Positions 35,522 to 44,680 of a DNA stretch of 64,000 bases are shown here, piece by piece; positions within the stretch are counted from its first letter, which is position 1, and each line of letters starts with the position of its first letter. The notes under the pieces were generated by a model, which did no database searches, was not told the origin of the DNA, and saw nothing but the letters and a program-made list of their open reading frames with translations. A program made the translations under genes and the position numbers. Origin of the DNA: JACWAE01 sp963847595 (GTDB lineage: Bacteria > Chloroflexota > Dehalococcoidia > SZUA-161); NCBI GenBank assembly GCA_963847595.1, contig CAWKAJ010000002.1:62001-126000 (forward strand). Reading direction: 5' to 3'.

Positions 35522-37348
35522 CTACATCCTCCCAGCCTCGACTAAGCCGGACTCCACAACAGCGGGCTGACTATCAGGGATAATCGGTATCTCCACTACG
35601 AAAGTGGCTCCTTCCCCGAACTTGCTCGTGGCATAGATATGGCCATTGTGCTCCCGAATGATGCCATAGCAGATGCTCAAGCCCAACCCTGTCCCTTTTC
35701 CTACTGCCTTGGTGGTGAAGAATGGGTCAAATATCATCTTCAGGTTCTGTTCCGGGATTCCCGGCCCATTATCGGCAAAGGTTATCTGGATCATCTGACC
35801 TACTTTTTTCGTCTCTATGCAGAGCCTGCCTTTTCTGGAGGTTTCCGTCATGGCCTGCTCCGCATTGTTAATGATGTTGACAAAGACTTGTTGCATTTGA
35901 TAAAAGTCAGCCATGGTCTTGGGGAGGCCAAGGTCTAGCTCTAACGATAGCTCTATATTGTTGACCTTCATTCGATAGGAATGCAAGTCCAGACTTTTTG
36001 TGATGGCATCGTTTATTGAGATGAGGCTTTTTTCAGGTTTGTGCCTGCGGGCAAATGAGAGCAGGTTCTGGGTGATCCTACCGGCTCGTTGTGCCTCTCT
36101 ATAAATAGTTTCCAAGTCTTTTTTTGTCGTTTCATCCAGGCCGTTTCTGGATGTCAGAAGCTGGGCAAACCCCTGGATTGCGGCAAGAGGGTTATTCAGC
36201 TCGTGGGCCACCCCCGCAGCCAGTTCACCGATCGCAGCTAATCTGCCGGCAAGGTTGAGCTGCTGCTCTATTCTTTGTTTTTCCTCTTCGGCTCTTTTGA
36301 GTTCTGTGATGTCTCTAGCGATGCAAACAATTCCGTGCGGTACATCATCTCTGCCCTGCATCGCATAGGTGGAAAGAGATATACACAGCTTTCTGGTATC
36401 CTTTGTGACAAATGTTGTCTCGATTTCTCTTATTGACCCCGTCTCAAGCATTTGCTCAAGCATTGTGTTTTTTGGCGAAGCTTTTTCCCCCTCTTCTTCC
36501 GGGAAAAGTATTTCCACTGATTTGCCAATCAATTCGTTCTCTTTGTATCCTAAAGAGCTCAGTGCCGCCTTGTTGGCAGTCAATATTTTGCCTCTTGGGC
36601 TTACCAGGAGTAAGGCATCAGACATGGTGGATATGATGCCCTGCGCTGCGGCTGCTGGAGTCAGGATAAATAGCTTGTATCTCCAAATTGCATATCCAAC
36701 GAAAGTAATTCCGAAAACAAATGCGGCTGTAGCTAATCCGGGAATTTCGATCTGGAGCGGCGCAAGCAGCACGTATGATAAGACGCTTATGGTTGTAGGG
36801 GCGCATATCCCGATTAAGACGTATCTGGCCTGTTGCTTCTTTCTTTGATCAGCCGTCTTCAGATCGTATAGAATGCACATGAATATAGAAATAATTGCCA
36901 AACCGATAGCCCAGGCACTGACCAGAGCGGGCGTTAGGAGATTGTCGGGCATACTGTATATCCAGCCCCAATGCTGCTTCACCGGTTCTCCTGTAGCCAG
37001 ACCTGGGATTAGCTGCAAAACAGAAAAAGCTATTGCGGGGCCATACATCAGAAGGTAAGTCAATTTGTTCTTTAGCGGCTTTGAGTTTTCTGTGACAACC
37101 ATGACGAAATGGAAAAGAAGGGCTATCCCTATAGGCCAAAGGCCAGTCAGTCTTAGAGCCAGAAGCGCTAAACTGGGATTTTTTGCCTGGAGATTTCCGA
37201 ATTCCATGAATGCCAGATAGGATGCTATTATGCTCAGTAAAATGAAGAGGCGATGTAGAGTACTTTTAGTATCCTGGAAGAAAACCCAACTTCCGAGGAA
37301 GAAACAAATCCAGCATGTTATCAAAAAGATTAAAGCTAAGAAATTCAT
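35522..37348 (-). CDS. Membrane sensor histidine kinase (7TM-PAS-HisKA-HATPase)
   Basis: 608 residues. About residues 1-220 form seven membrane helices of the 7TM histidine-kinase type. A PAS domain follows (GIISTMSDALLLVSPRGKIL, GKSVEILFPEEE) to about residue 350. HisKA contains GELAAGVAHELNNPLAAIQG with the phospho-His, and the ATPase has the N box NIINNAEQAMTE, G1 DNGPGIPEQN and G2 GKGTGLGLSIC boxes. It phosphorylates the response regulator encoded immediately downstream. PAS ligand and signal are unknown. It starts at ATG 37348; no other gene is upstream in the same direction within 200 bases. Confidence 0.93.
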   Translation of the reverse strand: MNFLALIFLITCWICFFLGSWVFFQDTKSTLHRLFILLSIIASYLAFMEFGNLQAKNPSLALLALRLTGLWPIGIALLFHFVMVVTENSKPLKNKLTYLLMYGPAIAFSVLQLIPGLATGEPVKQHWGWIYSMPDNLLTPALVSAWAIGLAIISIFMCILYDLKTADQRKKQQARYVLIGICAPTTISVLSYVLLAPLQIEIPGLATAAFVFGITFVGYAIWRYKLFILTPAAAAQGIISTMSDALLLVSPRGKILTANKAALSSLGYKENELIGKSVEILFPEEEGEKASPKNTMLEQMLETGSIREIETTFVTKDTRKLCISLSTYAMQGRDDVPHGIVCIARDITELKRAEEEKQRIEQQLNLAGRLAAIGELAAGVAHELNNPLAAIQGFAQLLTSRNGLDETTKKDLETIYREAQRAGRITQNLLSFARRHKPEKSLISINDAITKSLDLHSYRMKVNNIELSLELDLGLPKTMADFYQMQQVFVNIINNAEQAMTETSRKGRLCIETKKVGQMIQITFADNGPGIPEQNLKMIFDPFFTTKAVGKGTGLGLSICYGIIREHNGHIYATSKFGEGATFVVEIPIIPDSQPAVVESGLVEAGRM

Positions 37349-37568
37349 AGTTAACTAGCCTCAGTCGTCATCGCATCGTATGGGAGATACATAACCGAAG
37401 ATTAACACACTCAGTCTGAAGGATAAATAGTCCTTTCGGGCGCTTATCTATGGGAAGATGGTACTGTTGAGTACTAAGTGATAGCGAGGTGAAGCAGGTA
37501 CGATTCTAATGTTATGTCAATTTGCAGCTTGCTGAAAGCGAAGGCTGGTTCCCTGATTGTGGCAGCAG

Positions 37569-38108
37569 TTAGATTTTTACCTTTCCATAGCGTTCCCACT
37601 CGCTGTAGACACAACCACAGTATCCCTGGTGATAGAGGCCGAGCTCTCGGGACAGGCGGTGGCAGTCCCTGAAGCCTGGCCGAAAATCCTCATAGTAGAA
37701 TGTCACACCTTTTTCTTTGCCAAGCTGCTCTCCCAAGTCCTGCAGCAGGGCGTGCTTTTGATAAGGACTGATGAGCAGGGTGGTCGTAAAAGCTTCAAAG
37801 CCGTTTTCTTGAGCAACCTCGGCGGTTTTTTCCAACCGCAATCTGTAACAATCGGGGCAGCGGTTGCTCTCATGACCTACTACAGCCTGAAAGTATTTGA
37901 GCATATCGTAGCCTTCAGCGATGATTAAAGGCAGGCCAGTCGTTCGAGCGAAGGTTTGCATAGCCTCCAAACGGAGCTGGTGCTCTCTAAAGGGGTGAAT
38001 GTTGGGGTTGTACCAGAAGGCAGTGACTTGCAGCCCTTTGTCCTGTAAGGATTTCACGACGTAGGTGGAGCAAGGACCGCAGCAAACGTGAAGAAGGATG
38101 GAAGACAT
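37569..38108 (-). CDS. queH: Epoxyqueuosine reductase QueH
   Basis: Last step of queuosine synthesis: reduces epoxyqueuosine to queuosine in tRNA; the non-B12 alternative to QueG. 179 residues. Characteristic Cys motifs are all present: LLHVCCGPCSTYV at the N-terminus, NRCPDCYRLRLEKTA in the middle and GYCGCVYSEWERY at the C-terminus, which bind a [4Fe-4S] cluster and a second metal. WYNPNIHPFREHQLR is also typical. It lies 28 bases after ruvB in the same direction, so likely the same transcript. Confidence 0.95.
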   Translation of the reverse strand: MSSILLHVCCGPCSTYVVKSLQDKGLQVTAFWYNPNIHPFREHQLRLEAMQTFARTTGLPLIIAEGYDMLKYFQAVVGHESNRCPDCYRLRLEKTAEVAQENGFEAFTTTLLISPYQKHALLQDLGEQLGKEKGVTFYYEDFRPGFRDCHRLSRELGLYHQGYCGCVYSEWERYGKVKI

Positions 38109-38136
38109 ACTTTCGCTCTGGCGACTAGTTCTTTGG

Positions 38137-39165
38137 TTACAAAAGGCTGGGTTGGTCTGGCTTACCTTTATTGGGATAGGTCAATCCCAGATGTTCATAG
38201 GCGAAGCGGGAGGCTACCCGACCCCGCGGAGTGCGTTCCAGAAAACTCAATTGCAGGAGATAGGGTTCGTAGACATCCATGATAGTATCAGCCTCTTCGC
38301 TGATGGCAGCGGCAATGGTGTCCAACCCCACAGGGCCACCGTTGAATTTCTCGATGATAGTGCGCAGAATCTTGTGGTCTATCTCGTCGAGCCCAATGGA
38401 ATCGATTTCCAGTCTCCCCAACGCTTCCAAGGCTATCTTTTCCGTGATTACTCCTTTGCCTTTCACCTGAGCGTAGTCTCTGACGCGCTTGAGCAATCTA
38501 TTAGCGACTCTGGGGGTGCCGCGGGCACGCTTAGCGATTTCCTCTAATCCCCTCTTCTCGGTTTCTATGCCAAGCAGGCGGGCTGACCTTGAGAGGATTG
38601 TCTCGATAGCGCTCTGGTCATAAAAGTCGAGGCGATATACTGCTCCGAACCTGTCCCGAAGCGGCGGACTGAGCAAGGCAAAGCGTGTTGTTGCTCCGAC
38701 GAGGGTGAAGCGAGGAAGATTCAGTCTGAGGCTCCTGGCTCCAGCACCTTTGCCCATGACAATGTCGAGGGCGAAATCCTCCATCACCGGGTAGAGCACC
38801 TCCTCTACTACGCGCCCGAGGCGGTGTACCTCGTCGATGAACAGAACATCTCCTTTGTTGAGGTTGGTGATGATAGCAGCGATATCGCCGGGGCGCTCAA
38901 TGGCCGGACCGGAGGTGATTTTGATGCTTACTCCCATCTCGGCAGCGATGATATAACCCAAAGTCGTCTTGCCTAAGCCCGGCGGGCCATAGAGCAAGAT
39001 ATGGTCTAAGGTCTCTTTTCTGCCCTGAGCAGCAGCCATAGCTATCTTCAAGTTTTCTTTGACCTTCTCTTGCCCGATGAAGTCAACGAGGTGTTTAGGG
39101 CGAAGGCCCTTATCAAGAAGGATATCTTCTGCTCTGGGCTTGGCTGATATTACCCGCTCCGTCAT
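38137..39165 (-). CDS. ruvB: Holliday junction branch-migration ATPase RuvB
   Basis: Hexameric AAA+ motor of the RuvABC complex. 342 residues. LRPKHLVDFIGQEKVKENL at the N-terminus, Walker A LLYGPPGLGKTTL, Walker B VLFIDEVHRLGR, sensor 1 LVGATTRFALLSPPLRDRFG, with the Arg finger in the last part, then the winged helix RTPRGRVASRFAYEHLGL at the C-terminus. Located about 4 kb from ruvC-ruvA, on the opposite strand, so the three genes do not form a single operon here. Confidence 0.97.
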   Translation of the reverse strand: MTERVISAKPRAEDILLDKGLRPKHLVDFIGQEKVKENLKIAMAAAQGRKETLDHILLYGPPGLGKTTLGYIIAAEMGVSIKITSGPAIERPGDIAAIITNLNKGDVLFIDEVHRLGRVVEEVLYPVMEDFALDIVMGKGAGARSLRLNLPRFTLVGATTRFALLSPPLRDRFGAVYRLDFYDQSAIETILSRSARLLGIETEKRGLEEIAKRARGTPRVANRLLKRVRDYAQVKGKGVITEKIALEALGRLEIDSIGLDEIDHKILRTIIEKFNGGPVGLDTIAAAISEEADTIMDVYEPYLLQLSFLERTPRGRVASRFAYEHLGLTYPNKGKPDQPSLL

Positions 39166-39256
39166 TTCTCTTCGTCCGAAATAAGAACTCGGGCATATTA
39201 TATCAGATTACAATTTCCTTGCCGAGGTTAGGATAGAAAAGAGAGCGTTCAGCAAC

Positions 39257-39363
39257 ACTTTTCAACCCCCTGAATCCCCCAGTCTTGGGGTACTTTTTAA
39301 ACTGGGGGATACCTCCAGACCACCAGCAAAGGGGGCTTTGTCCCTCTGCACTCCACGTTTGCC
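39257..39363. repeat. Dispersed intergenic repeat, copy D
   Basis: ACTTTTCAACCCCCTGAATC, CCCCAGTCTTGGGG, a long AAACTGGGGGATACCTCCAG, GGGGGCTTTGTCCCTCTGCA and CTCCACGTTTGCC. Sections match copies A and C. It lies in the divergent gap between ruvB and the mutase gene (39166-39454). Confidence 0.65.
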
Positions 39364-39454
39364 AAAGCTTTGCTTTCTGTACAATTGACACCCCTGATTA
39401 TATGATATACACTTTTGTAGGCCAGTGAATTTTGCGAAACTAAAAGGAGCATGA

Positions 39455-41113
39455 ATGGACACCAGCAAAAATAAGCGAGAGTGGCAGGAGAAGACACTGA
39501 AACCATCGCTGAAGCGCGCCCCGGAGCGCGAAGAACGTTTCCTGACCAATTCTGGGCTTGAAATCGATGACTTATATACCCCCGATGACCTTCAAGGGTT
39601 CGATTATGTCCAGAAGCTTAATTTCCCCGGGGAATATCCTTTCACCCGGGGGGTGCAGCCAACCATGTACCGGGGAAGGGTCTGGACCATGCGCCAGTAT
39701 TCAGGCTTTGCTTCGGCTGAGGAGTCGAACAAACGCTATCACTACCTGCTGGGGCAGGGACAGACCGGGCTCAGCGTAGCTTTCGACCTGCCCACCCAGA
39801 TTGGATATGACTCGGATCATGCCAAGGCACAGGGCGAGGTGGGCAAGGTAGGCGTGCCCATATCCAGTCTCGAGGATATGGAAACACTGTTCAAAGGGAT
39901 CCCTTTCGATAAGGTGAGCACCTCGATGACTATCAACTCTACTGCTCCTATCCTGCTGGCGATGTACATCGCTGTGGGCAAGAAGCAGGGGGTTGACCCA
40001 TCGAAGCTGGATGGAACTATCCAGAATGATTTGCTTAAGGAATATATTGCCCGCGGCACTTATATCTACCCACCCAGACCATCGATGAGGTTGATTACAG
40101 ATATCTTCAGCTACTGCACCGAGAAGCTTCCCAGGTGGAACACGATCAGCATCAGCGGTTACCATATTCGAGAAGCGGGGTCTACCGCGCCCCAGGAAGT
40201 GGCTTTCACCCTGGCTGACGGTATAGCGTATGTCCAAGCTGCAATAGATATCGGCCTGGATGTAGATAAGTTCGCCGGCCGGCTCTCCTTCTTCTTTGCT
40301 GCTCACAATAATCTGTTGGAAGAAGTAGCAAAGTTCAGGGCGGCGCGGCGACTCTGGGCTAAGATTATGAATGAGAGGTTCAAAGCCAAGGATCCGCGCT
40401 CTATGATGCTGCGTTTCCATACTCAGACCTGCGGGCACACGTTAACATCGCAGCAGCCCGACAACAACATAGTGAGGGTCGCCATGCAGGCATTGGCTGC
40501 TGTGTTGGGGGGGACCCAGTCGCTACATACCAATTCGCGGGATGAGGCTTATGCCACTCCCGGTGCAGAGGCGGTGACCATTGCCTTGCGCACCCAGCAG
40601 CTTCTAGCTTATGAGAACGGCGTTGGTGACTGCGTCGATCCTTTGGGCGGTTCCTACTATGTGGAGCATCTAACCGATGTTATACAGGCAGAGGCCGAGA
40701 AGTATATAGAGAAAATCGACCAGCTCGGTGGCGCTCTGGCTGCCATCGAACGTGGTTTCCAGCAGAGGGAAATCCAGGAAAGCTCTTATCGCGCCCAGAA
40801 AGACATAGAGAGCGGCAAGAGAACGGTGGTAGGGGTCAATAAGTTCGTCTCCCCGTATCCACCGATAACCGGGCTGCTGAAAGTCAATCCGGTTGAGGCC
40901 GAGAAGCAGAGGCAGCGCTTGATTGCGCTTAAAGCAAAGAGGGATAACAAGAAGGTCACCCAGTTGCTCAATAATCTGAAGGAAGTGGCAAGCGGCAAGG
41001 GAAACACCATGCCTGTGTTCATTGAGTGCGTCGAGTCTTACGCTACATTAGGTGAGATCTGCGATGTGCTCCGAGGCGTGTTCGGAGAGCAACAGGAGTT
41101 TCTAGTATTCTAA
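39455..41113 (+). CDS. Methylmalonyl-CoA mutase, large (catalytic) subunit
   Basis: B12-dependent isomerase converting (R)-methylmalonyl-CoA to succinyl-CoA or the reverse. 552 residues: only the substrate-binding TIM barrel, with the cobalamin domain on a separate gene 0.5 kb downstream. Recognisable: FPGEYPFTRGVQPTMYRGRV, WTMRQYSGFASAEESNKRYHY, GLSVAFDLPTQIGYDSDHA, FHTQTCGHTLTSQQPDNNIV and LGGTQSLHTNSRDEAYATP. ATG 39455 has AAAGGAG upstream. The operon mutase-epimerase-B12 subunit is the complete propionate/succinate interconversion unit. Confidence 0.95.
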   Translation: MDTSKNKREWQEKTLKPSLKRAPEREERFLTNSGLEIDDLYTPDDLQGFDYVQKLNFPGEYPFTRGVQPTMYRGRVWTMRQYSGFASAEESNKRYHYLLGQGQTGLSVAFDLPTQIGYDSDHAKAQGEVGKVGVPISSLEDMETLFKGIPFDKVSTSMTINSTAPILLAMYIAVGKKQGVDPSKLDGTIQNDLLKEYIARGTYIYPPRPSMRLITDIFSYCTEKLPRWNTISISGYHIREAGSTAPQEVAFTLADGIAYVQAAIDIGLDVDKFAGRLSFFFAAHNNLLEEVAKFRAARRLWAKIMNERFKAKDPRSMMLRFHTQTCGHTLTSQQPDNNIVRVAMQALAAVLGGTQSLHTNSRDEAYATPGAEAVTIALRTQQLLAYENGVGDCVDPLGGSYYVEHLTDVIQAEAEKYIEKIDQLGGALAAIERGFQQREIQESSYRAQKDIESGKRTVVGVNKFVSPYPPITGLLKVNPVEAEKQRQRLIALKAKRDNKKVTQLLNNLKEVASGKGNTMPVFIECVESYATLGEICDVLRGVFGEQQEFLVF

Positions 41114-41160
41114 GCTGCTGGAATAGGGATTAGAAGGCAGTCATAATAAACGGAGGGAAA

Positions 41161-41559
41161 ATGATAAAGACGGTCAACCATGTGGCTATTGCGGTGAAGA
41201 ACCTTGATGAGGCATTGAAGACTTTCGAGAATCTCCTGGGCCATAAAGCCGCTCTGGTGAAGGAAGTCCCGGACCAGAAGATAAAGGCGGCGATGATACA
41301 TGTGGGCGCTGTTGAGATCGAGTTGATTCAGCCTACCGACCCGGGAGCCGGTGTGGCAAAGTTCCTTGAGACCAGAGGCGAGGGCGTACATCACATCTGC
41401 TTTGAGGTCGACGATGTCGACAAGGAGCTGCAGGCGATGGAGGCCAAAGGTGTGCAGACTCTGGATAAAAAGGGCAGGCCGGGTCTGGCAGGCAAGATTG
41501 GCTTCTTGCATCCCAAGTCTGCCAACGGGGTGCTCATAGAACTGGCGCAAAAGGTCTAG
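41161..41559 (+). CDS. mce: Methylmalonyl-CoA epimerase
   Basis: Interconverts the (R) and (S) epimers of methylmalonyl-CoA so that the mutase and carboxylase/decarboxylase steps connect. 132 residues, vicinal oxygen chelate fold. Metal-binding His in VNHVAIAVKNLDEAL and HHICFEVDDVDK and the acidic VEIELIQPTDPGAGVAKFLE are visible, with HPKSANGVLIELAQKV at the end. ATG 41161 has GGAGG. Lies between the two mutase subunit genes. Confidence 0.95.
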   Translation: MIKTVNHVAIAVKNLDEALKTFENLLGHKAALVKEVPDQKIKAAMIHVGAVEIELIQPTDPGAGVAKFLETRGEGVHHICFEVDDVDKELQAMEAKGVQTLDKKGRPGLAGKIGFLHPKSANGVLIELAQKV

Positions 41560-41598
41560 GCAGCTAAAGGTAATTCACATAGTAGAGGGAAGTTTACC

Positions 41599-42012
41599 AT
41601 GGCTGATGAAAAAAAGATTCGTGTTCTTGTAGCGAAGCCCGGCCTGGATGGACATGACCGGGGTGCTAAGGTCGTAGCTCGGGCCCTGCGTGATTACGGT
41701 ATGGAGGTGATCTATACCGGCATCCGTCAGACTCCGGAGATGATTGCGCAGAGCGCGTTGCAGGAGGATGTGGATGTCGTGGGGCTGAGCATCCTGTCTG
41801 GGGCACACCTTGAGCTTTTCCCTCATATCGTTGAACAGCTCAAGAAGAGAAAGATGGATCGTGTGTTAGTGATCGCCGGAGGTATTATCCCGGAGGAGGA
41901 CCACCCGGCATTGAACAAGATAGGTATCAAGGGTATCTTTGGCCCGGGTACTCCTACGAAGGATATCGCTGAATTCATCAGGAAGGCTGTTGGTGAGAAG
42001 AAGGCGGCCTAA
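41599..42012 (+). CDS. Methylmalonyl-CoA mutase, cobalamin-binding subunit
   Basis: 137 residues. The B12-binding domain has KPGLDGHDRGAKVVARAL, containing the DxHxxG motif whose His replaces dimethylbenzimidazole on cobalt, VVGLSILSGAHLELFPHIV and VIAGGIIPEEDHPALNKIGI for the tail. It forms the mutase with the 552-residue subunit. Third gene in the unit, with AGAGGGAAG upstream of ATG. Confidence 0.95.
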   Translation: MADEKKIRVLVAKPGLDGHDRGAKVVARALRDYGMEVIYTGIRQTPEMIAQSALQEDVDVVGLSILSGAHLELFPHIVEQLKKRKMDRVLVIAGGIIPEEDHPALNKIGIKGIFGPGTPTKDIAEFIRKAVGEKKAA

Positions 42013-42051
42013 GGTTATTGGCTAGCGGGGTAGGAGAGGCGAAGAAAGAAT

Positions 42052-42801
42052 ATGTCGGGGCATTCCAAATGGTCGCAGATTAAACGGCAGAAGGGCGTTG
42101 CCGATGCCAAACGCGGGCAGCTTTTCACGAAGTTGGCTCGCGAAATCGCTGTTGCCGTCCGTCAGGGTGGTGCCGACCAGCAAAACAATTTTAAGCTAAG
42201 ACTGATAATCCAGAAGGCACGAGACAGCAACATGCCCCTGGAAAACATTGATCGCGCCATTAAGCGTGCCAGCGGCGGAACCGACGGAGCAGCGCTATCT
42301 GAAGTTAGCTATGAGGGATATGGCCCCGGCGGCAGTGCCATTATGGTGCAGGTTCTTACCGATAACAAAAACCGAACGCTCGCCGAGGTGCGCAATATCT
42401 TGAGCCGCGGCGGAGGCAACCTGGGTGAGAGTGGCTCTGTGACGTGGCTGTTTGAGTCCAGGGGCGTGATCATCATTGATGGCACAAAAGAAAATGCAGA
42501 GGAAGTGGCCCTGTTCGCTATTGATGCCGGGGCAGAAGATGTGAAGATCGAGGGAACTTCCCTGGAAGTAAATACCAAGCCGCAAGACCTCGAAGCGGTG
42601 AGGAAGGCGCTGGAGCAAAGAAGGGTGCCCATCACCTCCTCAGAGCTGTCTATGGTCCCTAAGACGATGGTTAAGCTCGATGAGAAGTCTGCGCTTCAAG
42701 CGCTCAAGCTCCTCGACAAGCTGGAGGAGCTTGACGAGGTTCAGCGTGTCTACACAAACGCCGATTTCCCCGATGAGGTAGTGAATAAGTATCAGGGATG
42801 A
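42052..42801 (+). CDS. yebC: YebC/PmpR-family protein
   Basis: 249 residues. N-terminus MSGHSKWSQIKRQKGVADAK with RGQLFTKLAREI, then ENIDRAIKRASGG and YEGYGPGGSAIMVQVLTDN, all family hallmarks. Proteins of this family act as transcription regulators or translation factors that relieve ribosome stalling at proline stretches. It commonly precedes ruvC, as it does here by 10 bases, so the three form one operon. Confidence 0.95.
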   Translation: MSGHSKWSQIKRQKGVADAKRGQLFTKLAREIAVAVRQGGADQQNNFKLRLIIQKARDSNMPLENIDRAIKRASGGTDGAALSEVSYEGYGPGGSAIMVQVLTDNKNRTLAEVRNILSRGGGNLGESGSVTWLFESRGVIIIDGTKENAEEVALFAIDAGAEDVKIEGTSLEVNTKPQDLEAVRKALEQRRVPITSSELSMVPKTMVKLDEKSALQALKLLDKLEELDEVQRVYTNADFPDEVVNKYQG

Positions 42802-42811
42802 AGATGCCTCA

Positions 42812-43312
42812 ATGCCAATCCGTGTTTTAGGCCTTGACCCGGGCATTGCGATAATGGGATATGGAGTCATTGAAGACAACGATGGCGATCTCACCGCGGT
42901 AGAATACGGTGCATTGACCACACCGGCCAAACAGGCCACTTCCCTAAGGTTGCGTTCCCTCTACGAAGGCGTCATTACCATCATTGCACGCCACAAGCCT
43001 GCGGAGGTCGCTGTCGAGCTTTTTGTGGCTCGCAATTTGAGAACAGCGCTGATGGTGGGACAGGCCAGGGGGGTTGCTCTACTGGCTGCAGCTAACAAAG
43101 GGCTTCCTGTTTATGACTATACACCGCTCCAGGTGAAACAAAGGGTGTCAGGCTACGGGCGCGGTGAGAAGAGGCAGGTTCAGGAGATGGTCAAAATACA
43201 GCTTGGGCTAGACTGCCTCCCGGAGCCGGATGACGCTGCCGATGCCCTTGCAGTTGCGATCTGTCATATAAGCGAGGCACGGCTCTCTCGTCTATTGGCA
43301 AATAGCTCATAA
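42812..43312 (+). CDS. ruvC: Holliday junction resolvase RuvC
   Basis: Endonuclease cutting Holliday junctions; works with RuvAB. 166 residues. Acidic active-site residues visible: Asp in RVLGLDPGIAIMGYG, Glu in VAVELFVARN, and two Asp in PEPDDAADALAVAICH. The ALMVGQARGVALLAA helix is family-typical. It follows yebC by 10 bases and precedes ruvA by 16, so one operon. Confidence 0.97.
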   Translation: MPIRVLGLDPGIAIMGYGVIEDNDGDLTAVEYGALTTPAKQATSLRLRSLYEGVITIIARHKPAEVAVELFVARNLRTALMVGQARGVALLAAANKGLPVYDYTPLQVKQRVSGYGRGEKRQVQEMVKIQLGLDCLPEPDDAADALAVAICHISEARLSRLLANSS

Positions 43313-43328
43313 AAGTGATGAATCGACA

Positions 43329-43901
43329 ATGATCGCCGGCATAGAAGGTATTCTGAAATCCCGGGGTGAGGACTGGGTTATCGTCGAAGTGGGCGGGTTG
43401 AGCTTTCGTCTTCAGTCACCAACCTCAACTATAGGCACATTGGGAATCCCGGGTGACAGGGTAAAGCTTCACACGCATCTCCATGTTAGAGAGGATAACC
43501 TAGCTCTTTACGGCTTTGCCTCGCCTGAGGAGCTTAGGCTGTTCGAGCTGCTTATCGGCGTTTCTGGAATCGGCCCCAAAACCGCACTTGCGCTGCTCTC
43601 AGCTCTTAGCCCGGAACGATTTGAGGTTGCTATAGCTCGAGGCGATGTCGAAGCACTGAGTTCGGTACCGGGGATAGGCAAGAAGACAGCAGCGCGCCTT
43701 GTCCTGGAGTTTAAAGGGAAGTTTGAGCAGGTGGGCGTGGCAGGCCGTTCTCCGCATGAAGATGTTAAAGCAGCATTGGTCAGCTTGGGATATTCTGCAG
43801 CAGAGGCGAACTCGGCCATCGCCACTCTCCCTGATTCCCCTGACACCTCTCTTGAGGAAAAGATAAAGCTTGCTCTGCAGCACTTTGCCAGAGCAGGCTA
43901 G
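43329..43901 (+). CDS. ruvA: Holliday junction DNA-binding protein RuvA
   Basis: 190 residues. Tetrameric protein that binds four-way junctions and loads RuvB. N-terminal OB fold (MIAGIEGILKSRGEDWVIVE, HLHVREDNLALYGFASPEE), two helix-hairpin-helix motifs (LLIGVSGIGPKTALALLS and LSSVPGIGKKTAARLVLE) and a C-terminal RuvB-binding domain (ALVSLGYSAAEANSAI). Its stop overlaps that of the convergent membrane-protein gene by four bases. Confidence 0.97.
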   Translation: MIAGIEGILKSRGEDWVIVEVGGLSFRLQSPTSTIGTLGIPGDRVKLHTHLHVREDNLALYGFASPEELRLFELLIGVSGIGPKTALALLSALSPERFEVAIARGDVEALSSVPGIGKKTAARLVLEFKGKFEQVGVAGRSPHEDVKAALVSLGYSAAEANSAIATLPDSPDTSLEEKIKLALQHFARAG

Positions 43902-44545
43902 GAATATCTCTGCAGGAACTTGAGCACTCCTTCCAGCGTCCAGGCACCGGCAAAGGCGACCAGTATGCTCCGCGGTGTTTTTCCCAGGAAGCAAAAAAAC
44001 AGGAATTTCCAGACAGGGTATCTTAGTACCCCTGCAGCGGCGCCTGCCAGGTCAAAAATAGGATTGGGGACGAAGGCAAACACAAAGATAACCAGCGAGC
44101 CCCTTCGCCTCATCCAATGTTCCATGCGCAGGTATGTCCTGCTCTTCCTGAAGACTCCCTGGCCGCTGTAACCTGCCATATAGCCGCTGAGTTCACCCAA
44201 GGCTGACCCTGCTCCTGCGGCCAACCCTACCAAATATGGATCGTAAGTAGCACCGAGGGCAAAGATTACTGCTATACCAGGAACAGGCAATATTATGGTT
44301 GCGCTGCTGAGAAGGCTTATGAGGAAAGCACCCAGGTAGCCATAACCGGCAAGGTTCGCCAACCTGTCGCGGAAGACGAAAATAGCGGCGGTGACACCTA
44401 GGACAAGTACGAGGATTAAGATACGTAGATACAGCTTATGCGATAGGAAAGGTCGTCTTTCAGCTTTGGTTTGCTGCTCACTTCCTGATTCTATACCTTT
44501 CCCTTCGTCGCCGATGGTATCGAGTGCGGGATCCTTATCTGCCAT
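43898..44545 (-). CDS. VTT-domain (DedA/TVP38-like) membrane protein
   Basis: 215 residues. Hydrophilic N-terminus of about 35 residues, a first helix (ILILVLVLGVTAAIFVF), then a VTT domain: GAFLISLLSSATIILPVPG, AAGAGSALGELSGYMAGYSG with the re-entrant Gly/Glu motif, and FVFAFVPNPIFDLAGAAAG followed by FFCFLGKTPRSI. Family members act as lipid scramblases or transporters. It converges with ruvA and lies upstream of nothing in the same direction. Confidence 0.85.
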   Translation of the reverse strand: MADKDPALDTIGDEGKGIESGSEQQTKAERRPFLSHKLYLRILILVLVLGVTAAIFVFRDRLANLAGYGYLGAFLISLLSSATIILPVPGIAVIFALGATYDPYLVGLAAGAGSALGELSGYMAGYSGQGVFRKSRTYLRMEHWMRRRGSLVIFVFAFVPNPIFDLAGAAAGVLRYPVWKFLFFCFLGKTPRSILVAFAGAWTLEGVLKFLQRYS

Positions 44546-44680
44546 TTATCCAATATCCCTCTTACGAAGCATTATATAGCATACGGGAGTGAACGTTGGC
44601 GGGCAGATACGCAGAACCGCTCAATCTAGCTATTAAATAGGGCAATCAGCTGATACTTAACAGGTAAGAGACGGGAAGGC

